This document shows, one piece after another, positions 17,744 through 24,594 of a DNA stretch of 24,594 nucleotides. The notes below the pieces were generated by a model. It was not told where the DNA came from. It made no database searches and worked only from the letters and a program-made list of their open reading frames with translations. Positions within the stretch are counted from its first letter, which is position 1, and each line of letters starts with the position of its first letter. This DNA comes from an uncultured Azospirillum sp. GTDB taxonomy: Bacteria > Pseudomonadota > Alphaproteobacteria > Azospirillales > Azospirillaceae. The stretch is taken from assembly GCF_946480385.1 (NCBI RefSeq), contig NZ_CAMLJP010000100.1, positions 1 through 24,594 of the forward strand, in the 5' to 3' direction. A program made the position numbers and the translations under genes.

Positions 17744-19171
17744 TCACTTGAAGCGCCGGATCGTCTCCAGGAGCCGGTCGCAGGATCGCGCAAGATTCCT
17801 GGTCGGTGCCGTGGCGACACCCAGCAGAAGCCCGGACTCGGTGTCGTCCGGCGGCGCATACCAGGGCGAAAGCGGTGCCGGAAACATGCCGAACGTCAAG
17901 GCTTCGCGCGCGATGGCGACATCCGGCGTTCCCTTCGGCAATCTGAGCAGCACCGCCAAACCGGGAGCGGCAACAAGCTCCGCGCCGACGGAGGCATGAA
18001 GACAATCCAGAACCGCCTGCCGCTTGGCCGCATAAGCGCGCTTGGTGCGCCGGAGGTGGCGCATGTAATGCCCCTCGCGGATGAACTCGGCGGTCGCGAT
18101 CTGCACCGCGGGTCCGGGCGGCGGCGCCAGACATGCCGCCACCTCGGCGAACCGGGAGACCAGCGCGACCGGGACGACCACGAAGCCCAATCGAAGGGTC
18201 GGGCTGATCGTCTTGCTGAACGAGCCGATGTGGATGACGCGACCGCCCCGATCGAGCGAGGCGAGCGCCGGTGCGGCCCTTCCCGACAATTGCAGTTCGC
18301 TCAGATAATCGTCCTCGATCACCCAGACCCGGTTCGCGTCCGCCCATTCGAGGAGGCGAAGGCGCCGCTCCAGCGACAAGGTCGGCCCGAGCGGCGCCTG
18401 CTGTCCGGGGGTCACGACGACGAGCGTCGCGTCGGGATGATGGCGCAGCCCATGATCGATATCGATCCCGTCCGCATCGACGGGAATCGGGGCCACCGCC
18501 AGACCTGCGAGTTCAAGCCCTTTCCTCGTCCACGGAAAGCCCGGGTTCTCGAACCAGGCCGACTGCCCGGCCAAGCCGAGCACGCTGAGACCCAGCCCCA
18601 GCCCAGCGCCGAACCCCCCGGTGACGATGACCTGCGACGGCGAGCAGTTGATGCCGCGAGCGACGGCCAGATAGGCCGCGATTTCCCGCCTCAACTCATG
18701 CTCGCCGCGAGGGTCGGGATATGACGGGGGAACGCTCGCCTCGGCGCGGACCGCATTCGCGCGAATGCGCGCGAACAAGGTTGCCGGGAAGGTCTCGGCG
18801 GCCGGCACGCCCATCTGAAAGAACGCAGGCCCCCGCGTCATTTCCAGGTAGGTCTCCAGGAACGACCCTGCGTCCGGCGGCGGTTCGCGCCTTGTGGCGG
18901 TGCGCGGGCGTTGGGCGACGCGCGTGCCCATGGCGCGCGAGGCTTCGATCAGCTGGGCGGCGGCGAGATTCTCGTAGGCGGTCCGCACCGTTCCGCGCGC
19001 AACGCCGAGCTGGGCCGCAAGATCCTGCCAGGACGGCAGCCGTGCGCCGGGTTCCAGCACGCCGTCTTCGATGGCTTTGGCGACGCCCCTCCGGATCTGC
19101 TCCGACAGGGAAGCCTTGGCCGAACGGTCGAGGGTCAGGTCGAGCGGCTTGTTCATGCCGTCATGGTACAT
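17744..19171 (-). CDS. MocR/PdxR-type regulator (GntR HTH plus aminotransferase fold)
   Basis: This 475-residue protein has an N-terminal GntR winged helix (about 17-85) with SEQIRRGVAKAIEDGVLEPG, LPSWQDLAAQLGVARGTVR and AYENLAAAQLIE. A fold-type I aminotransferase domain follows (about 105-475), with EDDYLSEL and the PLP-binding Lys320 in GSFSKTISPTLRLG. Such regulators bind pyridoxal phosphate and an amino-compound effector. It is divergent from the cupin-AhpD-HD operon with 74 bp between starts, so that operon is the likely target. ATGs at 19171 and 19156 are both possible and neither has a strong Shine-Dalgarno. A short palindrome, tcatggtacatga (19161-19173), overlaps the longer start. 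Confidence 0.9.
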   Translation of the reverse strand: MYHDGMNKPLDLTLDRSAKASLSEQIRRGVAKAIEDGVLEPGARLPSWQDLAAQLGVARGTVRTAYENLAAAQLIEASRAMGTRVAQRPRTATRREPPPDAGSFLETYLEMTRGPAFFQMGVPAAETFPATLFARIRANAVRAEASVPPSYPDPRGEHELRREIAAYLAVARGINCSPSQVIVTGGFGAGLGLGLSVLGLAGQSAWFENPGFPWTRKGLELAGLAVAPIPVDADGIDIDHGLRHHPDATLVVVTPGQQAPLGPTLSLERRLRLLEWADANRVWVIEDDYLSELQLSGRAAPALASLDRGGRVIHIGSFSKTISPTLRLGFVVVPVALVSRFAEVAACLAPPPGPAVQIATAEFIREGHYMRHLRRTKRAYAAKRQAVLDCLHASVGAELVAAPGLAVLLRLPKGTPDVAIAREALTFGMFPAPLSPWYAPPDDTESGLLLGVATAPTRNLARSCDRLLETIRRFK

Positions 19172-19173
19172 GA
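19161..19173. promoter_or_regulatory. Short palindrome at the mocR-like start, possible operator
   Basis: TCATG and CATGA arms flank a 3-nt centre. It lies between the two possible starts of the MocR-like gene, so it could be an autoregulatory site if the start at 19156 is used. A palindrome this short may occur by chance. Confidence 0.25.
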
Positions 19174-19245
19174 TTTCATCGCATTCTTGGGCCTTTTTCC
19201 TGGCTCAGAAAAGCCGCATCTTCAGGGCGTCACAGGAGAAAACCC

Positions 19246-19665
19246 ATGAAGAACCGCATCATTGCCCCAGCTGTCATGGCCGTGCTTGCTGCGACCTTCG
19301 CCGGTCCTGCCCCGGCTCACGACACTCAAACCGAAACGGTGACGGCCAAGTTCGATCAGGCCATTGCCAACATTCCGGGCAAGTCGCTCCGCGTGGTCGA
19401 AGTGGAGTACGCGCCCGGTGCCGCTTCCCTGCCGCACACCCACGCGAAGTCCGCCTTCATCTACGCCTACGTGCTGTCGGGCGAGATCGAGTCGAGGGTG
19501 AACGACGGTGAAACCCGCCTCTACAAGGCGGGCGAGGGCTGGTCCGAAGCGCCGGGCGCGGTCCATTCCGTCAGCCGCAACGCCAGCAAGACCACGCCGG
19601 CGAAGCTGCTTGCCGTCTTTGTCGTCGATTCCGGCGAGAACAAGCTCACCTTCCCCGTCAAGTGA
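19246..19665 (+). CDS. Exported cupin-domain protein
   Basis: This 139-residue protein has an N-terminal signal peptide (about 1-24: charged start, hydrophobic core, APAH-type cleavage region) and one cupin barrel. Cupin motif 1 is LPHTHAKSAFIYAYVLSGE, with two histidines and a later acidic residue. Motif 2 is EAPGAVHSVSRNAS, with the third histidine. It probably binds a metal in the periplasm; the reaction is not readable. AGGAG upstream supports the start. It is first in a three-gene operon, 17 bp before the AhpD-like gene, and divergent from the MocR-like gene. Small cupins with CMD-family neighbours often act on reactive organic intermediates, but no substrate can be claimed. Confidence 0.82.
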   Translation: MKNRIIAPAVMAVLAATFAGPAPAHDTQTETVTAKFDQAIANIPGKSLRVVEVEYAPGAASLPHTHAKSAFIYAYVLSGEIESRVNDGETRLYKAGEGWSEAPGAVHSVSRNASKTTPAKLLAVFVVDSGENKLTFPVK

Positions 19666-19682
19666 AAGAAGGAACCTGACCA

Positions 19683-20138
19683 ATGACCAACAGGCTCGAC
19701 TACAATCAAATCGCCCCCAACGGCGCCAAGGCGCTGGGCGGTGTCTATGGCTATGTCATGCAGAGCTCTCTGCCCGGAGAGCTGGTGGATCTCGTCTATC
19801 TGCGGGTTTCACAGATCAACAACTGTGCCTTCTGTCTCGACATGCACACGCGCGAACTCATCAAAAGAGGCGTGAAGGTTGAGAAGCTTGCGCTGGTGCA
19901 GGCATGGAAGGAAGGCGGTCCTCTCTTCAGCCGGACCGAGCGCGCCGCCCTGGTCTGGGCCGAGATCGTGACGCTCGTTGCCGAGACCGGCGTTCCGGAC
20001 GACGCCTACAACGCTGCACGAGAGGTGTTCGATGAGAAGCAGCTCGTCGACCTCACGATCGCGATCAGCCTGATGAACAGCTACAATCGCATGGCCATCA
20101 GCTTCCGGAACACGCCGCAGGCCGTTCTGGAGAGCTGA
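19683..20138 (+). CDS. AhpD-like / carboxymuconolactone decarboxylase-family protein
   Basis: This 151-residue all-helical protein carries the AhpD-type redox motif Cys48-x-x-Cys51 followed by His55, in the segment NNCAFCLDMHTREL. It also has the family's second half with FSRTERAALVWAE and LVDLTIAISLMNSYNRMAIS. AhpD-like proteins reduce alkylhydroperoxidase partners or detoxify peroxides. True carboxymuconolactone decarboxylases lack the CxxC, so a redox role is favoured. An AAGGA site precedes the start. It is followed 49 bp later by the HD protein. Confidence 0.88.
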   Translation: MTNRLDYNQIAPNGAKALGGVYGYVMQSSLPGELVDLVYLRVSQINNCAFCLDMHTRELIKRGVKVEKLALVQAWKEGGPLFSRTERAALVWAEIVTLVAETGVPDDAYNAAREVFDEKQLVDLTIAISLMNSYNRMAISFRNTPQAVLES

Positions 20139-20173
20139 ACGCGCCACGACTCCGATGCAAGGCCCAGCTTGGG

Positions 20174-20179
20174 AAGGAG
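20174..20179 (+). promoter_or_regulatory. Ribosome binding site of the HD-domain gene
   Basis: AAGGAG lies 8 nt before the ATG at 20188 and inside the longer frame that opens at 20155. It therefore favours the shorter start. Confidence 0.65.
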
Positions 20180-20187
20180 TACAGACC

Positions 20188-20832
20188 ATGGTGGCCAATG
20201 ACATTTCGGATGTGAGAATTCCCGACAGCAAACTGGCCCGTGAGGTGACCCGGTTCATCCGGGACACGGAGAGCGATCTGCTCTTCCATCATTCGGTCCG
20301 GGTTTATTTCTGGGGAGCCATAGCGGGAACGCGACGGCGCATGAGCTTCGATCCGGAGCTGCTCTATACGGCCTCCATGTTCCACGACATCGGCCTCACC
20401 GCGACCTACAAGAACAGCCAGCTGCGGTTCGAAGTGGACGGCGCCAACGCCGCGCGGGATTTCCTGCGGGCGCAGGGAATTTCGGACGGTGACATCGAAA
20501 CGGTTTGGAACGCCGTTGCCCTTCACACAACGCCCGGCATCCCGGAATTCATGCGTCCGGAGATCGCGCTGGTGCAGGCGGGCGCCGGTATGGACGTTGC
20601 CGGCCGCGGCTACGCCCAGTTTACGGATGACGAACGTGACGCCGTCATCGCAGCCTTCCCCCGCGAAGCCGACTTCAAGCATGGGATCATCGACGCTTTC
20701 TATGAGGGCATGAAGCACCGCCCCAACAGCACCTTCGGTACCTTCAACGACGATTTCCTGGCAGCGAAGGATCCGGCGTTCCAGCGGGTGGATATGTGCA
20801 GCGTCATCCTCGCATCACCCTGGACGCGCTGA
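20188..20832 (+). CDS. HD-domain hydrolase, cyanamide-hydratase-like
   Basis: This 214-residue HD-superfamily protein shows the layout of the cyanamide hydratase group (Ddi2-like enzymes, which hydrate cyanamide to urea). It has FHHSVRVYFWG with metal-ligand candidate His35, the HD pair His66-Asp67 in MFHDIGLT, and NAVALHTTPGIPEF carrying a further histidine. Members bind one or two metals. The fold is sure; the substrate is not, because many bacterial homologues are uncharacterised. It is last in the operon with the cupin and AhpD-like genes, about 3.5 kb from a nitrile hydratase, which also hydrates a C-N triple bond. The start at 20188 rests on AAGGAG. Confidence 0.82.
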   Translation: MVANDISDVRIPDSKLAREVTRFIRDTESDLLFHHSVRVYFWGAIAGTRRRMSFDPELLYTASMFHDIGLTATYKNSQLRFEVDGANAARDFLRAQGISDGDIETVWNAVALHTTPGIPEFMRPEIALVQAGAGMDVAGRGYAQFTDDERDAVIAAFPREADFKHGIIDAFYEGMKHRPNSTFGTFNDDFLAAKDPAFQRVDMCSVILASPWTR

Positions 20833-21055
20833 CCGAAGCAAGAAGCCGCGGAACGCCGGCGTCCCGGTACAGAACAGAGTCCCGGTCAGGCAACCATCCC
20901 AGGGCCACCTGTTGAAGCCCCTGCCGTGACTGCCGCGGACAGGGCATCCACCAACCTGAAAGCACCCTTGGCGGCGAATTCCCGCCCGCTCCCGGGTCAC
21001 GCCACGGGCCGTGAAGGCGCGCGCCGTGGCGGCACAGCATGAAAGATCGAGCACC

Positions 21056-21775
21056 ATGATTCAGCGGACCTTTCTCGTCACCGGCGCCACCAAGGGCATT
21101 GGGCGGGCTCTGGCCACACGCCTTGCCGCCAACGGGCATCGGGTCGTCGGCATCGCCCGCGGCAGCGATCCGAGCTTTCCCGGAACGCTGGTGTCCATCG
21201 ACCTCAGCGACAGCCAGCACGCGGCCGCGGCGCTCGCCGAACTGGCCGAGCGATTCTCCTTCGACGGCGTGGTCAACAACGTCGGCCTGGTCCGGCTGCA
21301 CCAGCTCGGCTCCATCGAACTGACCGAAGTGGATGAGATCCTGCGCGTCAACCTGCACCCGACGCTTCTGACCGTGCAGGCGCTGCTGCCGACGCTGCGC
21401 GCCAAGGGCTGGGGCCGCATCGTCAACCTGTCCAGCCTGACCGTGCTCGGCGTCGCCCAGCGCACCGCATACACCGCGGCAAAGGCGGCGGTCGGCAGCT
21501 TCACCCGCACCTGGGCGCTGGAACTGGCGGAGACCGGCATCACCGTCAACGCAGTGGCGCCCGGCCCGACCGAGACCGAACTCTTCCGCCAGAATACCCC
21601 GGCCGGTAGCGAGGCGGAGCGCCGCTTCCTCTCGCTCATTCCCATGAAGCGCCTCGGTCAGCCAGACGAGATCGCCGCGACGATCGCTTTTCTCCTCTCC
21701 GAAGAGGCCAGCTACATCACCGGGCAGACGCTGTTTGTCGACGGTGGCGGCTCGATCGGTAAAGCGCTGCCCTGA
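21056..21775 (+). CDS. SDR-family oxidoreductase
   Basis: This 239-residue classical short-chain dehydrogenase has the nucleotide-binding TGATKGIG (residues about 9-16), NNVG, the active-site serine in NLSSLTVLG, and YTAAKAA with the catalytic Tyr and Lys. The PGPTETELF and [12 protein letters not shown] segments are standard near the C-terminus. The ATG at 21056 begins [10 protein letters not shown], normal for the family; the Shine-Dalgarno is weak, and a GTG at 21011 would add 15 residues of atypical sequence. It stands alone, 223 bp after the HD gene, just before an IS graveyard. Arginine in [10 protein letters not shown] after the second strand suggests NADP preference. The substrate is unknown. 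Confidence 0.9.
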   Translation: MIQRTFLVTGATKGIGRALATRLAANGHRVVGIARGSDPSFPGTLVSIDLSDSQHAAAALAELAERFSFDGVVNNVGLVRLHQLGSIELTEVDEILRVNLHPTLLTVQALLPTLRAKGWGRIVNLSSLTVLGVAQRTAYTAAKAAVGSFTRTWALELAETGITVNAVAPGPTETELFRQNTPAGSEAERRFLSLIPMKRLGQPDEIAATIAFLLSEEASYITGQTLFVDGGGSIGKALP

Positions 21776-21849
21776 CCCGCGTGCCGGTGTCCAGATCACC
21801 CTGATTCCGTCACGTCGGGGGGCGGGAGCCTCCATGGATTGGCCAAGTG

Positions 21850-22031
21850 TCAGGTCTTGTCCTCGGTAGGGTGAAGCAAGCCCTGCTCTCGGGCTCGGTC
21901 GAGCAGGGCTTTGACGCTCGATGGCGCCCAGGTCCGGGCGCCGGTTTTGGTCGTGATGCCCTGACGCTCCAACTGGCGGCCGATGCGGGCGAGCGTCGGC
22001 TTCTCCCCATCGGCCGCGTTGTGGATGGTGG
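21850..22031 (-). pseudogene. Site-specific recombinase C-terminal fragment (serine-recombinase-like)
   Basis: The minus-strand frame encodes EKPTLARIGRQLERQGITT, KTGARTWAPSSVKALLDRAR and a short tail to a stop at 21850. This resembles the end of serine recombinase or resolvase proteins, where a helix predicting 'small-step search for a free target' ends with a W-x-P-S-S-V-K-x-L-L motif. The catalytic domain is absent. The frame joins the ISL3 remnant at about 22032, so it is not a native gene start. The family assignment is tentative. Confidence 0.4.
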
Positions 22032-22490
22032 CGCCCAATCATCCACGCCGACAACGCGTGGCGGTTCAATGGCCGGCAAGGGCAATGCCCGGCTGACACG
22101 TAGCAGGGTGTCCCGGCTGACTGGCAGTCCAAGCCCAAGAGCGAGCCGCCCCCCCCGCAGCGCCCCCCGCCAGCCGCCAAGTGCGTCGGGCGTGGGGCGC
22201 TACAGCGCCGGCAAAGCGCTCGGCGAACGTGCGTTGGAGGCAGGTTTCTTGCCGGCAATAGAACCGCCGCACCAGCAAGGCAACGCGGAGTTCTTGCCCG
22301 AAGGCTGGGAGGGCGGCCAAGAGATCGCCGGTACTGGCTGTGAACCGCGCGGTTGGCGGCGCCACAGTGCGGGCAACGAGCACGACCTCGGCGACTTTCT
22401 GCAAGAATGACACTGGAGCCGCGGCTGCCATGCGCGATCTGAAGCACGCGGCAGCCCGGAAGGAAAGAGAACGTCTGCAGGCTCCTTCCA
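22032..22490 (-). pseudogene. ISL3-family transposase, decayed N-terminal part
   Basis: Three minus-strand frames must be joined to follow the protein. The first has a zinc-finger start, ARCPHCGAANRAVHSQYRRS. The second has ELRVALLVRRFYC and RTFAERFAGAVAPHARRT. The third has LGLPVSRDTLLRVSRALPLP and RVVGVDDWA, which carries the first catalytic aspartate region of ISL3 transposases. After GVDDWA the sequence ends against the recombinase fragment, so the rest of the catalytic domain is missing. At least two frameshifts and the truncation make it inactive. It contains copy 2 of the 36-bp repeat also seen at 12721-12756. Confidence 0.75.
22084..22119 (-). repeat. ISL3-derived 36-bp repeat, copy 2
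   Basis: This matches 12721-12756 at 35 of 36 positions in the same orientation. Here it lies in a recognisable ISL3 transposase remnant, which identifies the source of copy 1. Confidence 0.75.
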
Positions 22491-22795
22491 TGTGGACAAT
22501 ACCCGGTCTGCTCGCCACCGAAACCCGGGCCATCCACGCAAAGTGCGCAAGAGCCACCGAAACGGGGCAAGATCATCAGCAACCATACGAAAATGCATGG
22601 ACACTGTGCATTGTCGTTTATTTTCATGCACTGCTGGCGGGTGGATGCTGTGATCATCAAGCGCGGGGATCACCGTCATGGCAACCGCCCCAAGGGAAGC
22701 GATGCGAGCACTGCTGCTCCGCATGTTGAACCCTTCGATGCGTGTGCGCCCATCACCAGCGCGGTGGAGGGCAGAATCAAGTCACCCAAGAAAGC

Positions 22796-22802
22796 AAGGA
22801 GG
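22796..22802 (+). promoter_or_regulatory. Ribosome binding site of the carboxylesterase gene
   Basis: AAGGAGG is a full-strength Shine-Dalgarno sequence, 7 nt before a GTG at 22810. It decides for this GTG over ATGs further upstream in the same frame, which lack such a site and are not family-like. Confidence 0.75.
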
Positions 22803-22809
22803 TAGGGCT

Positions 22810-24360
22810 GTGCATACCCTCAGGACCTCGAAAGCGGCCGAACTGGGACGACAGGTTCGCACGCAAGCCGGTTATGTGTGTGGCCATCAACGGGACGCAC
22901 GTGGCGTGCTGGCGTTCAAGGGCATTCCGTACGCCGCACCACCGGTCGGGCCGTTGCGTTGGCGTGCCCCGCAGCCGCTGACGCCTTGGAACGGTGTGCG
23001 CAATGCGTTGACCTTTGGCGCAGGATGTCTTTCGGCGCTCGAAAACGATCATCGACCCGGGCCGCGCGACGAGGACTGCCTCTATCTCAATGTCTGGACC
23101 GCCGCGACACAGGCCGACGAGGGGCGACCCGTGATGGTTTGGATCCACGGCGGCGGCTTTCAGTTTGGCTCTTCGGCCAATCCCGCCACCGACGGCAGCC
23201 ACCTGGCAGCCAAGGGTGTCGTCGTCGTCAGCTTCAACTATCGCCTCGGCATCTTTGGTTTTTTCGCCCATTCCGATCTCGATTCGGAAGCGCCGTCGGG
23301 AAACTATGGGTTGCAGGATCAACTGGCGGCGTTGCACTGGGTCAAGGCCAACATCGCCGCTTTCGGTGGTGATCCGGACAACGTCACGGTGTTCGGTGAA
23401 TCCGCCGGCGCCATGGCCGTCGGCATTTTGATGGCTTCACCGCTAGCGCATGGACTGTTCCATAAGGCGATCGGGGAAAGCGGCGCATTCTGGGATGGCA
23501 AACACGGGCCACTCCAGGGCTTTGACGAATCCCGAACGCGCGGCCTTGCATTCGTTCGTCAGCACGGCAACGCGTCTGTTGCGGCTTTGCGCGCCGTGCC
23601 GGCCGAACGGTTGAATGCAGCAGCTTCCTGGAGCTTCAAGACCGACCCGGTCGTAACGGCGTTCTCACCGAGCATCGACTATTATGTGGTGCCGAACGTG
23701 CCAGCTCTGCGCTTCCTGCGGGGCGAGCAGATGCACATACCTTTGTTGGCCGGCTGGAACGCCGCGGAAGAAATCCCTTTTGCATCCCAATCGTTTCCCA
23801 ATCAATCGGCGCAAGCCTTTCGCGCCGCGGCCGAGGCAATGTTCGGCAAGGAACGCCTGCCAGATTTTCTGGAAGTCTACCCCGCCGACACCGATGCGCA
23901 AGCCCGGGCGTCTGCCGCCGCACTCACGGGCGACTGTCTGATCAGCGAACAATGCTGGCAGTGGTTGCGGCTGCATAGGGGAAGCAGCCGCGCGCCCACT
24001 TATGGCTACCTGTTCCGTTATACGTCGCCCTATACGCCGATCGCCGCGCATGTCACCGAAATTCCGTTTGTCTTTGGCACTTTGACACCGCAACAGGTGA
24101 TCGACTGCGTCACGCCACCCGCCAAAGCGGACCGCGCTATGGCGAAGGCAATGATGAGCTATTGGGTTAATTTCGCGACGCACGGAGACCCCAACGGATT
24201 TGGTCTGCCATTTTGGCCGACTTATGATGAGGAAGACGTCGTGCAGATCCTTGGTTCGACGATTGAGGCCCGCTCCAATCCTCAAGCCGCCCGGTTCCGT
24301 TTCCTCGGCAGCTTCAGACAAAGCGGCATTCTTCCGATGCGCTGGCGTGAAATGCCGTAA
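22810..24360 (+). CDS. Type-B carboxylesterase / lipase (para-nitrobenzyl esterase family)
   Basis: This 516-residue alpha/beta-hydrolase begins at a GTG. Family landmarks are FKGIPYAAPPVGPLRW, EDCLYLNVW, the oxyanion-hole HGGGFQFGS (from His113), the nucleophile Ser198 in FGESAGAMAV, the acid Glu320 in GWNAAEEIPF, and His414 in AHVTEIPFVFG. The triad is complete and the length is normal, so the gene should be functional. No signal peptide is evident. It hydrolyses carboxylic esters; the natural substrate cannot be told. It follows an IS remnant zone and has no operon partner in view, and its sequence looks somewhat less GC-rich than the nic genes (by eye), which would suit separate acquisition. 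Confidence 0.92.
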   Translation: MHTLRTSKAAELGRQVRTQAGYVCGHQRDARGVLAFKGIPYAAPPVGPLRWRAPQPLTPWNGVRNALTFGAGCLSALENDHRPGPRDEDCLYLNVWTAATQADEGRPVMVWIHGGGFQFGSSANPATDGSHLAAKGVVVVSFNYRLGIFGFFAHSDLDSEAPSGNYGLQDQLAALHWVKANIAAFGGDPDNVTVFGESAGAMAVGILMASPLAHGLFHKAIGESGAFWDGKHGPLQGFDESRTRGLAFVRQHGNASVAALRAVPAERLNAAASWSFKTDPVVTAFSPSIDYYVVPNVPALRFLRGEQMHIPLLAGWNAAEEIPFASQSFPNQSAQAFRAAAEAMFGKERLPDFLEVYPADTDAQARASAAALTGDCLISEQCWQWLRLHRGSSRAPTYGYLFRYTSPYTPIAAHVTEIPFVFGTLTPQQVIDCVTPPAKADRAMAKAMMSYWVNFATHGDPNGFGLPFWPTYDEEDVVQILGSTIEARSNPQAARFRFLGSFRQSGILPMRWREMP

Positions 24361-24476
24361 ACGACAGCGTACCGGCACAGCCAGCTTGTTGCACGGATGA
24401 GCCAGGTATCGTGGGCAGCGGCCTCGCCTTCATCTTGGTTGCACTCCATGCCACATAAAGCCAACATTGAGGTGAT

Positions 24477-24594
24477 ATGGTGGCTGGCCCTTTCACCTTC
24501 TGGGATCGGTGGCAAGCTGATGCCGTTGAAGAAGCTGGCGTTGCCCCGGCTCGGTGGACGGGTTGGGGCTTGTTTCACTCCGTGGGGCTGGGTC
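24477..24594 (+). CDS. Possible partial gene at the right edge, unidentified
   Basis: An ATG at 24477 opens a frame that runs 39 codons to the window end without a stop. It contains FTFWDRWQADAVEEAG and RWTGWGLFHS. A GAGGTG just upstream could serve as a ribosome site, although the spacing is short. I do not recognise the product. Another frame from 24448 starts MPHKAN, like IS5-type transposases, but does not continue like one. The edge prevents a decision. Confidence 0.2.
   Translation, partial: MVAGPFTFWDRWQADAVEEAGVAPARWTGWGLFHSVGLG

Larger units (their letters stand above)
21776..22809. other. Mobile-element remnant zone without an intact gene
   Basis: The 1034-bp gap between the SDR and the carboxylesterase holds a recombinase fragment and a frameshifted ISL3 transposase, both on the minus strand. 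From about 22490 to the esterase I see no coding sequence. An AT-richer patch at about 22586-22640 could contain the esterase promoter, but no clear -35/-10 pair stands out. Confidence 0.6.

Noticed and set aside
20804..22660. A 618-codon minus-strand frame across the SDR gene and ISL3 remnant
   Set aside because: Only a short part (about 22340-22490) resembles an ISL3 transposase. The rest is antisense to the SDR gene.
24448..24594. IS5-type transposase start (MPHKAN) at the right edge
   Set aside because: Only six residues resemble the IS5 start. The following sequence does not, and the window ends before it can be judged.

Overview
The window is GC-rich by eye (not counted), and its gene content and protein style fit an alphaproteobacterium, most likely an Azospirillum-like member of the Rhodospirillales. 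That assignment is inference: no rRNA or other marker gene is present. There are no tRNAs, rRNAs or CRISPR arrays. The window reads as an accessory catabolic region: two compact metabolic modules and several smaller genes, set among broken mobile-element and gene remnants.

Region 1 (1-940) is a remnant zone. It holds the tail of an AraC-type regulator, a fragment resembling a CynX-type MFS transporter, and an unidentified protein-like fragment.

Region 2 (941-12106) is a complete aerobic nicotinate (vitamin B3) degradation cluster in two divergent operons. The leftward operon is nicC-nicD-nicE-nicF-nicT and the rightward one is nicX-nicR-nicA-nicB, with a 469-bp control region between them. 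NicAB hydroxylates nicotinate to 6-hydroxynicotinate and NicC converts that to 2,5-dihydroxypyridine. NicX opens the ring to N-formylmaleamate, NicD gives maleamate, NicF gives maleate and NicE gives fumarate. NicT is the likely uptake carrier and NicR the likely repressor. Catalytic residues sit at the same, or nearly the same, numbers as in the Pseudomonas putida enzymes, as I recall them.

Region 3 (12107-13225) is a second remnant zone: a frameshifted, truncated IS5-type transposase, the tail of a short-chain dehydrogenase, and a 36-bp scrap of an ISL3-type transposase.

Region 4 (13226-17685) is a cobalt-type nitrile hydratase module. It encodes a G3E (CobW-type) GTPase, the beta and alpha subunits, a P14K-like accessory protein, a solitary CbiM-like cobalt/nickel membrane component, and a GlxA-type AraC regulator. 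No amidase is present. Combining nitrile hydratase with nicotinate catabolism suggests, as a hypothesis, a route from pyridine nitriles towards nicotinate.

Region 5 (17744-21775) holds a MocR regulator divergent from three genes: an exported cupin, an AhpD-like CxxC protein and a cyanamide-hydratase-like HD protein. An SDR oxidoreductase follows.

Region 6 (21776-22809) is a decayed ISL3 transposase abutting a recombinase fragment. It carries the second copy of the 36-bp ISL3 sequence, in the same orientation, so the two copies bracket regions 4 and 5. Region 7 (22810-24594) holds an intact type-B carboxylesterase and an unassigned right edge.
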